A stretch of DNA of 64,000 nucleotides from Wurfbainia villosa (GCA_025175895.1 CM045991.1:78541174-78605173); one strand, 5' to 3'; shown: positions 10,869-22,923, counted from the stretch's first letter. The notes: a model not told the origin generated them from the letters alone. Made by a program: numbers and translations.

Positions 10869-11937
10869 CTGTTGAGTTTCCCCGGCACTTAGGTGGGTGT
10901 GTGTTCGAACATGTTTCATAAACATGGACATGGCGAAGCAAAAATAAGCAATAAACTAATTTATTACAACACACACACTACATGCATGCAAGGATACAAC
11001 AAGTATATACATAATCGTCATTTTAAATTTTACAATAAAAGAAAACTTATACTAGGTATACCTGACAAATTATGTGAATCAGAAATGACATCAACCGAAG
11101 CGACCCTTGCTAGTATCGCCTCTATCCGTATCCACACTGAGTATTGTCGGGATAACTTAACCAAGCTATGAGCCCCGTCTTCGTGAGAGTTACTAGCCTT
11201 GCATCGAAGACGTTGTGACCCGAGAGACGATCACAATTCGAATAAAAAAATGAGTTTCGTAAACTCGCTTCTCGAAAGCGGCTTTCATCAACCAATTGAC
11301 GATACCTCAACCCTCCACCTATGAGGATTGCCAGAGATCCAATCTCCGACAAATAGGTCACTGTCGGAGCACAAAATGTTGACCAAATGACCTCTCCACG
11401 AAGAGGATGGCAAGCTGTCCAAAATAGGATAGCTTGTTTTGGTGGAGGAGATGGCCGACCAAACAAGTTGGTCAGCTGCTCCTTGGTCACTGGCGCCCAA
11501 GGGAGGTTGACCGACAGCTGAGGATGGCTTGAGGACTGCCGACGGCTAGTGGTTGGCCAGCGGCAAGGAGGAGGTGGCACCACAACAAGCTTGGGCAGCA
11601 CCAAGGGGTTGGGCGACAAGGAGCAAGGAGAAGAGGTTGGGTGGCTAGGGTTTTCAACTCTCAAGTCCTCCACGAAAAACCCTTAACCCTCTATCTTATA
11701 GAGAGTGTGTTTCTTGACCATCAAGAAACCTTCTCCTAGCGATTATTGGTTCATAACCAAAAACTCGTTAACTCACTCCAATAACTAAAGTTAAAATAAA
11801 CCAAGTAGCATTGGTTTATTTTAAGTTAAAATGAACCAAATCAATTTTGGTTCATTTGTTTAAAACAAACCAAACCACTTTGGTTTATTTTCTACCATTG
11901 GATTAGAACCAAATCGATTTGGTTCATCCATCATGTC

Positions 11938-13403
11938 TGTTAGGGCAATCAATCCATGTATGATGTGGTTTTGATGTGTGTGGCAAAGGGTTTAAGTTAG
12001 GTTGTTTATGTGATTTGATATGTGTGTTGAAGTCGTGCAGGACTTAGTAATTCACACATGTGTTGGCTTGACAAAAGCATTGGTGGGTTCACCATCTCAT
12101 GGCTCGGGTCTTTGAGTCGGTGAAGAATGGCATTGCAGAAGTCGTGCGCTTGATGCATCCGAGGGACTACCAGACGATGAGCATTGAAGTGAAGCCAAGG
12201 AAGCATACTTCTGGGAGAGATGCGAAGGATGACATTGCGAAGTTGTGTGCTTGGTGCATCCGAGGGGCGTGGCCGGACGAAGAGAGCTTCGGCGAGGGAC
12301 TTCAAGGGAGATGAGAGAATGAGCGATTTGTAAACGGTAGCTCATAGGTGAACTTGGCCGAATGGCTAAGTCAAGTGTCGGATGCTCAACCGAGTAGGTT
12401 GAGGTTTTACCCGACAAGTCAGATTCTCAAACTTATGTTTGAGGTTTTACCCGATGTTTGCTTAAGTCGGATGCTCAAACATGGAATTGAGGTTTCTACC
12501 CGACAAATGGGAGTGTCAGATGTTCAATCGAGTCGGTTGAGGTTTTACCAGATCGTTGGATGCTCAAACAAATATTTTTTGAGGTTTTACCCAACACCAG
12601 TCGATTGATATAGATATCAGTTGACTGCTCTGGGTCGATGGCACTCGACTGGTACTCGATCGGTGTTCGACTGGAGATCTTCTTGCCCATTAGTCGACTG
12701 CTAGGGTTTGACAGTTGACTATTGTACCATTAGTCGACTGCCAAGGGACAGTAATCGATTGCTGAAGGTGGTCGTGGGCACAGAAGGTTTGAAAGTCGAC
12801 TGCTCGCCTAGATCACTCGACTGATGGCTCTATCAGTCGACTGATAAGGTTGATCAGTCGACTGATGTGGGAGTCGTTGGCTAGACGCCAATGTGGATGA
12901 AGACGTTGTGAGGCAACGACTACAACAGCAGTCGACTGATGGCTTCATCAGTCGACTGCTTGCTACCCAACGGGAAGAATGACCTCTTCCCTATAAGAAG
13001 AGGCCTTGGGTGCTCTTGGGAGGCTAATACTTAACTCCTAAACTTCTCCCAAGTGCCAAAAACATTTTCCACCCCCCTTACTTGTTCTTATTTTAATTCT
13101 TATTGTAAGAGGGAGAGATTGTAAGAAAGGTTTACCTCCACCTTGAAGGAGAGACTAGTGATTGATTTGAGGGAGTGATTCGCCATATGAATCATCCGTG
13201 GATTAGCGGCAAGGGTCGTGAACCACGTTACACAATTGCGTTAGTGTTTGCATTCTTTACTTACTTTGTTTTGTCGTAATTGTTTTTGTTTTAGCATTTC
13301 CGCTGCGTTAATTACTCTTGTAGACAATTAAGAAGCGAAGTGATTTCCATCGTACACTCGAAGGCTATTCACCCCCCTCTAGCCGACCACCGATCCTCCA
13401 ACA
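11938..13403 (+). repeat. Element B 5' LTR
   Basis: 1466 bp, TGTTAGGGCAATCAATCC...GATCCTCCAACA. It has repeated 'GAGGTTTTACCCGA' blocks (12390-12590), a largely intact CAGTCGACTG array (12596-12960), and TATAAG at 12992. Near the end are the motif CTATTCACCCCCCTCTAG and the CCGACCACCGATCC terminus. Confidence 0.9.
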
Positions 13404-13405
13404 AG

Positions 13406-13417
13406 TGGTATTAGAGC
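13406..13417 (+). other. PBS of B
   Basis: TGGTATTAGAGC, iMet PBS with one C-to-T change, as in E. Confidence 0.87.
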
Positions 13418-13460
13418 AAGGAGCTTGTCACAAACTCATCGCCAACACAAGGACGATGAG

Positions 13461-15090
13461 ATGGCCGACTCCAACATTCATCCACCCAAGTTCGAGGGCG
13501 ACTTCACATGGTGGAAGAAAAGAATGGAGGTATTTTTCGAAATCGACTTTGATATAATGCTTATTATGGATGTCGGTTTCGAGATGCCTAGGGATGATGA
13601 GGGGAAGACGATAGAAAAGTAGAGATGGACCAAGAAGCAATGAGAGGAGCACCTTGCGAACTCAAAGGCCAAGCATCATCTATACAATGTGCTCCCTCAA
13701 CAAGAAATCAACCGAATTGGGGAGTGTGCTAGTGCCAATGAAATGTGGGAAAAGCTTGTAGAGCTCCATGAAGACACTTCCGAGGCAAAGCTAGCAAGAA
13801 GGGACCTCCTCCGCTCCCAATTGAACAATATCAAGCTAGATAAAGGGAAGAAGGTATTATCTCTTCATTCACGATTTAAGGAAATAATAACCGATTTATC
13901 AAGTGTAGGGGAGAAGCTCTCAAATAGAGATATGATCATGAAGGTCATAGATGCATTCCCCCGATCATCAAAATGGAGTTCCATGGTAGATTTGTTCTAC
14001 ATTTTCAAAAATCTAGAGGTAAGTACTCTAGAAGAATTCTTTTCAACCATGGAATTGCATGAAACTAGGCTTGAAGGAATAGTTGAAGAGTCAATCAAGT
14101 CATCAAGGGGATTAGCACTCATAGCCGACAAAGGGAAGAAGAAGAAGGAGACTCCACCTTCCTCATTGGATAAAGAATCCTCCTCCTCATCCTCAATGAA
14201 TAGCAATGAAGAGGCCTACATGGTAAGGAAGGTGAGACGTGCATTGAAAAATTTTAAATTTAACAAATCTCATGATAGGAGGAGGACTAGAAAGGTGATA
14301 TGCTACAATTGCCAAGGAGAGGGGCACATGAGAGATGAATGTCCTCTCTTAAACAAAAGCAAGGAAGAAAGGAGAAAGGATGACAAGAAGAAGAAAGGCA
14401 AGAAGAAAGAAGAAAAGAAGAAGGAGAAGAAGTCAAAGCCCCAAAACCTAAAGGCAACATGGGATGATCCATCCTCATCGAAGGAAGAAGAAGTATTCAC
14501 AAGCCTTGCACTCATGGGGATAGATAACTTGGACTCAACCTCCCCCGAAAAAGAAGAAACAAGCTCAAGTAAGGGGGGAGCCTCATCATCATCGGAAGGG
14601 GATTGGGTAAGTAAGGTAAATAAACTACCCTCCCAAGATGTTATTTCAATGATAACTAGTTTGACTAAGGACTTGTTTAGGGCTAAAAAGAGAAAAAAAA
14701 TGCATGCTTGATCAAATTCAAAAACTAGAAGAAAAATTGAAAAATGCATGTTCACATGTTAATGATATTTCTTCTAGTGTTAATAATGCATGCTTAGTAG
14801 AAGAAAATAGGACTTTAAGGGAAAAGGTAGATTTCCTTACAAAGGCCTTAGAAAAATTTACAATTGGCTCCAACACTTTGAACATGATAATTGGGAGCCA
14901 AAGAGCAAGTTTTAACAAGAAGGGCCTAGGATACAAGGGATCAAAGAATGAAAAGGCCTACCATTGTTTGATTGCTAGAGGACAAGCCAAAACTACAATG
15001 GTAGCTAGGAAATGGATCCCAAAGGAGTATTTGGTGAATCCTATTGGAAAGAACTTATATTGGGTTCCCAAGTCCATTCTTAGAGGTTAG
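13461..15090 (+). pseudogene. gag: Element B gag, two stops and one frameshift
   Basis: Copia Gag homologous along its length to E's gag. ATG 13461 gives MADSNIHPPKFEG. Stops occur at TAG 13620-13622 and TGA 13641-13643; the frame then continues from 13689 through the gag domain (QEINRIGECASANEMWEKL) and one CX2CX4HX4C knuckle near 14300-14342 (CYNCQGEGHMRDEC), followed by a Lys/Glu-rich segment. A +1 shift in the A8 run at 14692-14700 ends this frame at 14711. The tail continues in the next frame to 15090, ending in YWVPKSILRG, the same end point as the other gag-only elements. Confidence 0.88.
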
Positions 15091-16208
15091 AAAAACCTAG
15101 GATAGTCAACCATAGTCGGACTTATTTTATATCATGCTAAATGATTGACTTATGTTGAAGTTGGGGAGTATTTAAGTTATTATGAGCATGGTGGATGATT
15201 TGACTATAATGTTTAAATCATGATTTGTACTTAATGTTATACTTGATGAATGATCATGATTTATGAATTGAATGTTATATTTGTGTTATGATCATGATGG
15301 GTTTTTAGAATGATACTTAACCTTGATAGAATTGCATGGAATTTTGGTTAAGTATAAATACCTCTAGGCACATCTCACACTCACCATAAGGCTAACTTGA
15401 TTGAAAATATAGCATGAGTGAGATGTTAGGATGATACAAATGACTCACTTATGCTTGTGACATTTTGATGGGTCATTAGGTGTATCATGACATAGCAATC
15501 ATAGACCAATCATGGGGAAAGCTTATGTTTAATTCATAGACATTTTTCCTAAAGATCATGGTTGGATATTTTAAATGATTTAAACCCATTTTATGTTTTA
15601 TAAACTGTGAGTTCATGTTTTAAGTCATTTCAAGGCAAAAGTAGGCTTTCAATTTGATAAAAACTTTAGTGATTTTCAACATCTTTGAGTTTTTGCCAAA
15701 CTTTCGAAAATTGATTGCATTTTCATGAAAAATCATTTTTCATTGATAAAGGGACTTATGAGAAATGTGTTCCCCAAATTTTATGATTTTTTGAATTTTC
15801 TATATTTTTTAATGCATTTCTTAATTTCGGTCCAAAAATTAAAAAAGTTGGAAATCAGGTGCCAATCGATTGGTAGTCTGAACCAGTCGACTGATGGACT
15901 GTGCACGAGCACAGTAACCTGCTTTGTGCAGTTTTCAGAAGTTTTTGGTATTTTTCTCTCCTTAGACTTGATGTCATGCTTGTCTAACATATGTTAAATG
16001 TTTTTGATGGTGTCAAAGGGGGAGAAATGTTGGGTTTAAGTTAATCATGCTAGGGGGAGAGAATTAGCATGTGTTAAGGGGGAGTTGCATGTATTAAGGG
16101 GGAGTGGTTTGATACTCATATTTTGATTTACATGCTTATCTTCCTTATGTGTTTTTATGTTGTTTTACCTAACTTAAACGGATTGCCACACATCAAAAAG
16201 GGGAAGAT
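15091..16208 (+). other. Element B noncoding internal region
   Basis: No gene seen. It contains one perfect CAGTCGACTG (15884-15893) beside a decayed CAATCGATTG (15863-15872). Four AAGGGGGAG- or TAGGGGGAG-type purine runs lie between about 16016 and 16102. The final PPT AAAAAGGGGAAGA (about 16194-16207) has an A inside the G run, unlike other family members. Confidence 0.75.
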
Positions 16209-17633
16209 TGTTAGGGCAATCAACCCATGTATGATGTGGTTTTGATGTGTGTGGCAAAGGGTTTAAGTTAGATTGTTTATGTGATTTAATATGTGTGTTG
16301 AAGTCGTGCAGGACTTAGTAATTCACACATGTGTTGGCTTGACGAAAGAATTAGTGGGTTCACCATCTCATGGCTCGGGTCTTTGAGTCGGTGAAGGATG
16401 ACATTGCAGAAGTCGTGCGCTTGGTGCATCCAAGGGACCGCTGAACGAGGAGCAATGAAGTGAAGCCAAGGAAGCAGACTTCAAGACGAGACGCAAAGGA
16501 TGACATTACAAAGCCGTGCGCTTTGTGCATCCGAGGGACGTGTTCGGACGAAGAGAGCTTCGGCGAGGGACTTCAAGGGAGATGAGAGAATGAGCGATTT
16601 ATAAACGGTAGCTCATAGGTGAACTTGGCCGAATGGCTAAGTCAAGTGTGGGTTGCTCAACCAAGTAGGTTGAGGTTTTACCCGACAAGTCGGATGCTCA
16701 AACTTATGTTTGAAGTTTTACCCGACGTTTGGTTAAGTTGGATGCTCAATCATGGATTTGAGGTTTCTACCCGATGAATGAAAGTGTCGGATGCTCAACC
16801 GAGTGGGTTGAGGTTTTACCCGACCGTCGGATGCTCAAACAAATGTTTGTTTGAGCTTTTACCCAACACCAATCGACTGATATAGATATCAGTTGACTGC
16901 TCTGGGTCGATGGCACTCGATTGGTGCTCGACCGGTGTTCGACTGGAGATCTTTTTACCCATCGATCGCTAGGGTTTGGCGATCGTGACATCAATCGACC
17001 GCCAAGGGACGACAATGATCGCTAAAGGTGGTCAGTGCGAAGGTTTAAAAGTCGATCGATTTCTAGATCACTCAATCGATGGCTCTATCGATCGATAAGG
17101 TCGATCAACCAATCGACAGTGTTGGAATCGTGGATGAACGTGGATGAAGCTCATGAGGCAATGATGATTTAATCGATCGGTCCTACGATCGTCACGCCTA
17201 ACGGGAAGAATGGCCTCTTCCCTATAAGAAGAGGCCTTGGGTGCTCTTGGGAGGCTAATGCTTAACTCTTAAACTTCTCCCAAGTGCTCAAAACGTTTTC
17301 CACCCTTCTTACTTGTTCTTATTTCAATTCTTATTGTAATTGGGAGAGATTGTAAGAAAGGTTTACCTCCACCTTGAAGGAGAGACTAATGATTGATTTG
17401 AGGGAGTGATTCGCCATACGAATTGTCCATGGATTAGCAGCAAGGGTCATAAACCACATTACACAATTGCGTTAGCGTTTGTATTCTTTACTTACTTTGT
17501 TTTGTCTTAATTGTTATTGTTTTAGCATTTCCACTGCGTTAATTACTCTTGTAGACAATTAAGAATCAAAGTGATTTCCATCGTACACTTGAAGGCTATT
17601 CACCCTCTCTAGCCGGCCACCGATCCTCCAGCA
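16209..17633 (+). repeat. Element B 3' LTR with contracted palindrome array
   Basis: 1425 bp, pair of 11938-13403. Both outer thirds match closely, but at 16960-17200 nearly every CAGTCGACTG of the 5' LTR is replaced by CGATCG-like sequence. It ends GATCCTCCAGCA, followed by TSD ATGTC. TATAAGA is at 17223. Confidence 0.9.
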
Positions 17634-18811
17634 ATGTCTTCATAAGACTCGGCCTATCCATGCTTCCAATGCCACTGAAATAATTTCACAATCGCTCTTT
17701 ATTTGGTCCAACCAAACCAAGTCTCTCTCGATATGAGAATCCTATTCTCAAGCTCGTTTTAAATCATTCGGATAAGACTCATAGTGCGTGTGACCAAATA
17801 GGTTTCCGGTTTATGTTGGTCATCTATAATTAACCATTAATTATAGAACGATCATGAGTGACACCTAGTAGTATATCATGATCCCCAATTAAACGAAAAA
17901 TCAACGGTTGACCCCAGAACAACTTCTAAAACCTTTCAGCAGCTACAGTGAATCGTGCCTCGTTCCCTTCACTCATCTTATACCCACTTGGTTCAGGACA
18001 TGGTCTATGGTATCAGTCCCCACTAGACTGACTACGTCACATCTAGCCCAAGTATTACTTCCTCGTCCTCCGGATTCTAGTTACTGCACACGTATCCAAG
18101 AGTATCATACTCTAAACATGCAATGCTTTGACCAAAGACTTTAGTAATAATCCAACGAGAGGCCATAGGCTATACATCTCCTCACAAGGAGTGGTGAATC
18201 CTCTGTAGGCTATTCAAACACCTTTGACCACTTCAACTTACACCCAATCATCCCGGGTCCACATCTCCTCGGAGATGCTTGCTTAAGATGTCAAAGCATA
18301 AGTCTTCATGACCAAGACGACTTAAATACCGCAAGTCGAAGGAACATCACACTTAAGTTGCAGTAAGAACTTCATTGACATATCCATATATGCAGACACC
18401 CATATGAAGTCTTACAGCTAGTCACTCCAATGAACTAGTTACCATAACTAGCATCCACGGTTTACTCTGGACATCCCAATGTCTCCAGCCAGTGAGAAAC
18501 AGCTGCTTGGATAAACCAAAGAGTATAACTCGTGCTAGTCTCAACAGAATTGATGGTGTCTGAATACATCAATTAATCGACTAGGGATAATTCCAATACA
18601 AACAATTACACATGTAAAAATACTCACTAGTTGTGATCCAGTCACAAATTCTCTCATGCTGTGAATCGTATTGCGGACATTCAATAAATGAGTTTAAGAT
18701 TCAGTCAAATACATGAAAACATGTATACTCAAATAGTGAACATTCATTTATCCAATAAATGATACAACCATAAGGCGATTGCCTTAGGACACCTCTCATA
18801 TATAACTAACA

Positions 18812-19569
18812 CTAATTGCCCCTTCAATCTCTTCAACGGCCACCTAGACTGAACCTGAAGAACCTACTACAATCAGTCTGGGCACACAAGTCAGCCTTCC
18901 TACTTCTCCCGACCGAGCAACAAAAGAAATAGAACTCCAATGAAAAATACAATGGTTGTAACTGCAAGTAGAAACTTTTTCTACCGATCAAGAACAAATA
19001 ATATCATATTACAAGAAAGAACTCTCTCTCAAAGATACACATATAAGGCGGCTGCAAGAGCAGCTTAAAGCATCAGCCCTGACCATCACTTCCCAACAAT
19101 CAGAAATTCAGAAGTTGAAAGAAAAGGAAAGTCACTGGAACCTCAAGGCAGGAGAATGCTTCCAACCCATGGAAGATCTCATATATGCTCATATTGCCCT
19201 TCAAAACACCACCTTCAATAGCCTGGACGAATTCCATTTCCACTTTAATGTACTACAACAACATTTCCATGCACTGGACCATACTACAATTGAATAAACT
19301 ATCCGAGCCAGTCATCTGAACCAGGAATTATCCCAATTAAAAGAAACCAAAGCCGAGAGATGGATCGATGAGCAAACCAGAATCCTAACCCGAACGACCA
19401 AAAAATATAGCAGATACTTCCAAAGAGGCTTCGAGGGTGCTTTACAGGCAACCAACGAGAAAAATTACTCATGTCAGGCCTGCCCAACCACCAACTCTGC
19501 ATAGAAGAAGCTCATAAAAAATTCCCTCTGGAGGCCTTCAACACATACTCGGATACAGATTCTGAGTAG
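18812..19569 (+). pseudogene. C-terminal part of a Tat-type antisense ORF (copy 1)
   Basis: Plus-strand coding remnant, coiled-coil-like: EIQKLKEKESHW, ALQNTTFNSLDEFHFHF, LNQELSQLKETKAERW, then after a frame change near 19469 GLPNHQLCIEEAHKKF to TAG 19567-19569 (ending YSDTDSE). One TGA/TAA-type break lies at about 19296. The 5' end is cut by the C' insertion. Its layout resembles the end of the antisense ORF in H (58057-58245). Tat-lineage elements such as Grande and Retand are known to carry an antisense ORF between pol and 3' LTR. The protein's function is unknown. Confidence 0.5.
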
Positions 19570-20256
19570 TAGTCTTTGTAACTGTCACTTTATAATTTCT
19601 GAATAGCTATAATGAAAAAATTACCTTTGTAACTTTTTTTGTTTCTGAACATACTTGCAATGAATATTTAACCTCTCACATTTCCACTATGTCTATTTTA
19701 TATCATTTTATATTGCCCTGCATAGGTCTACTAACTTCTTGTAAACAAAAAATGCTCTCCTCATATCACCTTCACCTTACTTGCATAGGCATACCAAATA
19801 GAAAACCCATAAGAACCAAAAATATACTATAATAAATAGCTCTACATTATCAATCCAGCAGATTGGCACACTTGATCATAACATCAAATCAGAATCAAGG
19901 AAACATCCCCCATACTTCTTTAAACTTCTATGGATAAACTGTTGCCTATATTATTTTGAATACCATAGAATACCTACACATTTATTTCCAGACTTATAAC
20001 ATGATCATTTCCAAAGCTCCCCTTATAATTTGCACATATTCAAAATTGATACAATATCTGTTACTCTGAATGTGTCGACCCCACTCCTTTTCTAGCAAAA
20101 ATTAACATACCCCCATCTTACCTTATTAAAAGTTGAATTCTTTACTTACCCACCATTTTCACCTTAACAAACTTATGTCACATGATTCTACAATACCATT
20201 CCTTAAAACTGAGTGGAAAAAGTTGTTATTTTCCTCCTATTCACCCCTTTCTCCCC
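19570..20256. other. No gene seen
   Basis: AT-rich, pyrimidine-biased sequence after the antisense-ORF remnant; probably its 3' flank plus the upstream region of the next unit. No convincing ORF or RNA gene. Confidence 0.5.
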
Positions 20257-20264
20257 TATAAATG
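20257..20264 (+). promoter_or_regulatory. TATA-like box upstream of antisense ORF copy 2
   Basis: TATAAATG in a pyrimidine-rich context, about 115 bp before the open frame at 20371. A plausible core promoter, by position only. Confidence 0.35.
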
Positions 20265-20370
20265 CAGGAGCAATCCCTTCCTTCTCAAGATAAAAAGAAA
20301 CTCTCCAAAAATCCCTTCCTCTGATACCCTCAAAAAAATGTAGCCCCTTTCCTCACTTCCCCGTCCATAG

Positions 20371-21340
20371 TTCACTTCCACCCATTCAAAAATTATAGGA
20401 GAACACTGCTGCACCCTTTCTTCCCGTATACAATTTCCCTCCAGCTACCACATTATTGCAACTAACTCCACCGAGCACCCCCACCTACCTCCTGCAAGTA
20501 CCAAAGCTTTTTTCTCCGATCAAGTAGAAGTCGGTCTATTTTTCCCTATTCGTCCCTTCCTCTTCGAGGTTTATGAATACTTTTCCTTCCCCCTAAATCA
20601 ACTAAGTCTCAATTCCTTCCGTTTAATGTTAGGACTTTACCTTATCACCTCTTTATTATCAATTACTCCTTCAGCCTTTCTTTTCCACTGCTTTTTTCAA
20701 ATAAAATCTTCAGAAATAAGCATCTTCTACTTCCAAGCTCGGTCGAATTTTCAATTCCTTACTGGTATCCCTTCCTCACACAAATGATGGAAGGAACATT
20801 ACTTCTTTGTACATTCTCCCTCTCTCTTTCCTTTTTCCTCTACATGGTTAACTACTCTTCCTCCTCACCCTTCTCTAGGCTCTTACCGTGATAATGAAGA
20901 GTATCAAATGACAATTCTATTATTATCAAAAGAATGATTCAATTTGAACCAGTTACTGTCCAGATCAGCACTGTCACTAATCATAACTAGCTATCCTCTC
21001 TAGTTGACTGGCTCGCTTGGTAACAATTTCTTCTGACTGTATCTCTGCATATTGTTATAACTTATGTAAGTTTTTACTTGTTTCTTTTTCAGAATCATTA
21101 TTACTGCAAGACACTGAACATACTCCACCTGCTTCACGCACAAATCCTATTCAACTCCATCCCCGACAACCAACACTTTCCATCCAACCCTTACCCCCTC
21201 ATCAATCTCAACAACCAACCCCTCTTTCTTCTTCTCAACACCCGATCTTCCATATTACTTAACATCCAGTATTAACGAGATCAACATACACTTTCTTTTA
21301 CTTATTTTTCTCAATACTAACATCTATCTCTGCAGGGTAT
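20371..21340 (+). pseudogene. Antisense ORF copy 2: 'putative gypsy type transposon'-like domain plus Pro-rich exon
   Basis: The frame open from 20371 to 20784 encodes VEVGLFFPIRPFLFEVYEYF, LNSFRLMLGLYLITSLLSI, FYFQARSNFQFLTGIP and, after a TGA at 20785-20787 in place of the usual Gly codon, WKEHYFFV. The order (NSFR, then R...tG.P, then KGWK..FFV) fits the plant 'putative gypsy type transposon' family (PF04195-like, from memory). A Pro/Gln/Ser-rich exon follows a TTTCTTTTTCAG acceptor at 21102. It ends near 21278 at a site matching the splice donor of the ORF in H, with AT in place of GT; the matching acceptor CTGCAG is at 21330-21335. The continuation is lost at the probable H insertion point (21347). 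Confidence 0.55.
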
Positions 21341-21657
21341 CACAAGTGATGGTGCTTGCTTCTTTGGATCACTAAGATCCCCCTTCCTCTCCCTCTAAAT
21401 GGTTGGATCTAACACAGAAGAAAAGGCTTGAAGGGAAAAAGATTAGCTAGGAAGTTCACTTGTGATCCTAGGAATTGAGCTAAATCTGGTACACCAAAGG
21501 AAGGCATTAAGGGTTGGCTGGCTTTCCGGCACGGCCACTCCGACGATCAAGTTAGTATGGGTATGAGAAGAAAGTAATGAATTGAAAAAGAAGAAAGATC
21601 TCAGAGATACCAAATGAAGAAGAAAACAACCCTCCTCGATCCCGTCATCTTCTGCCC

Positions 21658-21665
21658 CTTTTATA
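21658..21665 (-). promoter_or_regulatory. Minus-strand TATA box in H LTR
   Basis: CTTTTATA on plus is TATAAAAG on minus, followed (minus sense) by GGGCAGAAGATGACGGG. Probable LTR core promoter. Confidence 0.5.
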
Positions 21666-22060
21666 GATGAAGCATCCCGCCTTTTCTTGGTAGTGTATTT
21701 ATGAAAATGCCCTTTGCCAAGCTGTCCTTCTAACCATTTTTTCCGCTCCTAATTCAAAAATGTCTTCTACCACGTGTCAATCTTAAATAAAATACAAGCA
21801 TACATATGATTATATTAAACTAACCAGCTTTAACCTTTCATTGTTACCTCCTCCTTTGGCACGCCCCTCTTCCCGTTTGGCAGAAGTACTAACCGCCCTA
21901 GACACATACATACTGCTTAGACCTACACCAAATGCTCTAGAAAATACTGCTCACAGTCTTGGAAACCCATATACTACCCTGGAATTATACCCACTACTCT
22001 AGAATTAACCATTTCCCTGGAACTACACCCTCTGGAAATAATCACTATCCTAGAACTACA

Positions 22061-22620
22061 ATACTACCCTGGCACTGTTCATACTGTCCCAGAAATACAC
22101 ATACAACCCTGGCTCTATTCCTACTGTTCTAAGAATACACATAGTGCCTTGGAACGGTTCATACTGCCCTGGTAATACACATAGTGCTCTACAACTGTCC
22201 AAACTGCCCTAGAAATACATATATTGATCTAGCTTTGTTTCCACTATTCTGAGAATACCCATACTGCCCTGGAATGGTTCATACTACCCTGGTAATACAC
22301 ATAGTGCTCTACACCTATCTAAACTGCCCTGGAAATACATATGCTACTCTGGATTTTTTTCCACTATTCTGAGAATACACATACTGCCCTGTAACGGTTC
22401 GTACTATCGTGGTAATACACATAGTGCTCTGCACCAAACCAAACTACCCTGGAAATACATAAACTGCTCTGGCTTTGTTCCCACTATTCTGAGAATACAC
22501 ATACTGCCCTGTAACGGTTCATACTGCCCTAGTAATACACATACTGCCTTGTAACGGATGATACTGTCCTAGTAATACACATAGTGCTCTGCACTTGCCC
22601 AAACTGCCCTGGAAATACAT
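22061..22620. repeat. 120-bp tandem repeat array
   Basis: The anchor ACACATAGTGCTCT recurs at 22177, 22297 and 22417 (exactly 120 bp apart), then at 22577 after an extra 40-bp piece. Units contain CATACTGCCCTGG and CCACTATTCTGAGAA blocks. Located in the probable U3 of H. Confidence 0.8.
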
Positions 22621-22644
22621 ATACTGGTCTGGAACTCAACATAC

Positions 22645-22923
22645 TACCCTAGAACTGCACTGGAATCGCTTATACTGCCATGGAACTGCACTGGACTTGC
22701 TCATACTGCCCTGGAACTACACTAGAATTTCTTATACTGCCCTGGAACTGCACTGGACTTGCTTGTACTATCCTGGAATTGTACTGGAATTGCTTATACT
22801 GCCCTGGAACTGCATTGGACTTGCTTATACTATTCTGGAACTGCACTGGAATTGCTTAGACTACCCTGGAGCTACGTTGGACTTGCTTATACTACCCTAG
22901 AACCACGCTGGATTTGCTTATAC
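22645..22923. repeat. 31-bp tandem repeat array, nine units
   Basis: Nine consecutive 31-bp units (TACCCTGGAACTGCACTGGA + CTTGCTTATAC consensus) fill exactly 279 bp. The long apparent ORFs here only cycle through the repeat in shifting frames. Confidence 0.88.

Larger units (their letters stand above)
11938..17633 (+). mobile_element. Element B: gag-only copia element inserted in the C' LTR
   Basis: LTRs 11938-13403 and 16209-17633, TSD ATGTC (11933-11937 and 17634-17638), PBS at 13406, a broken gag, no pol, and several PPT-like runs. The LTR and gag are related to element E. Confidence 0.92.
9696..18811 (-). mobile_element. Element C': minus-strand copia, 5' UTR and 5' LTR only
   Basis: 9696-10854 matches the 5' UTR of element C (54548-55810), 10855-10868 is a PBS, and 10870-18811 is the LTR interrupted by B. 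The gag-pol part would lie left of A', outside the window. The LTR ends at 18811 (ACTAACA on plus). The following CTAAT (18812-18816) should be one target-site duplication; its partner is not visible. C' is older than A' and B, both of which are inserted in it. Confidence 0.85.
10870..18811 (-). repeat. C' LTR, split by element B
   Basis: Pieces 10870-11937 and 17639-18811 join at the duplicated ATGTC and match C's right LTR (55826-58051) along their length. A minus-strand TATA-like TATAAG lies near 11694-11700. Upstream of it is a perfect inverted repeat with 14-bp arms (11791-11804 and 11811-11824). The 183-codon frame inside the R/U5 part is not conserved in the other LTR copies and is not called as a gene. 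Confidence 0.88.

Noticed and set aside
11122..11673. 183-codon minus ORF in the C' LTR, with shorter ORFs in C LTRs (48030-48383, 56286-56639, 47750-48028, 56006-56284)
   Set aside because: Aligned LTR copies keep the DNA but use different frames, so the protein is not conserved; treated as R/U5 noncoding.
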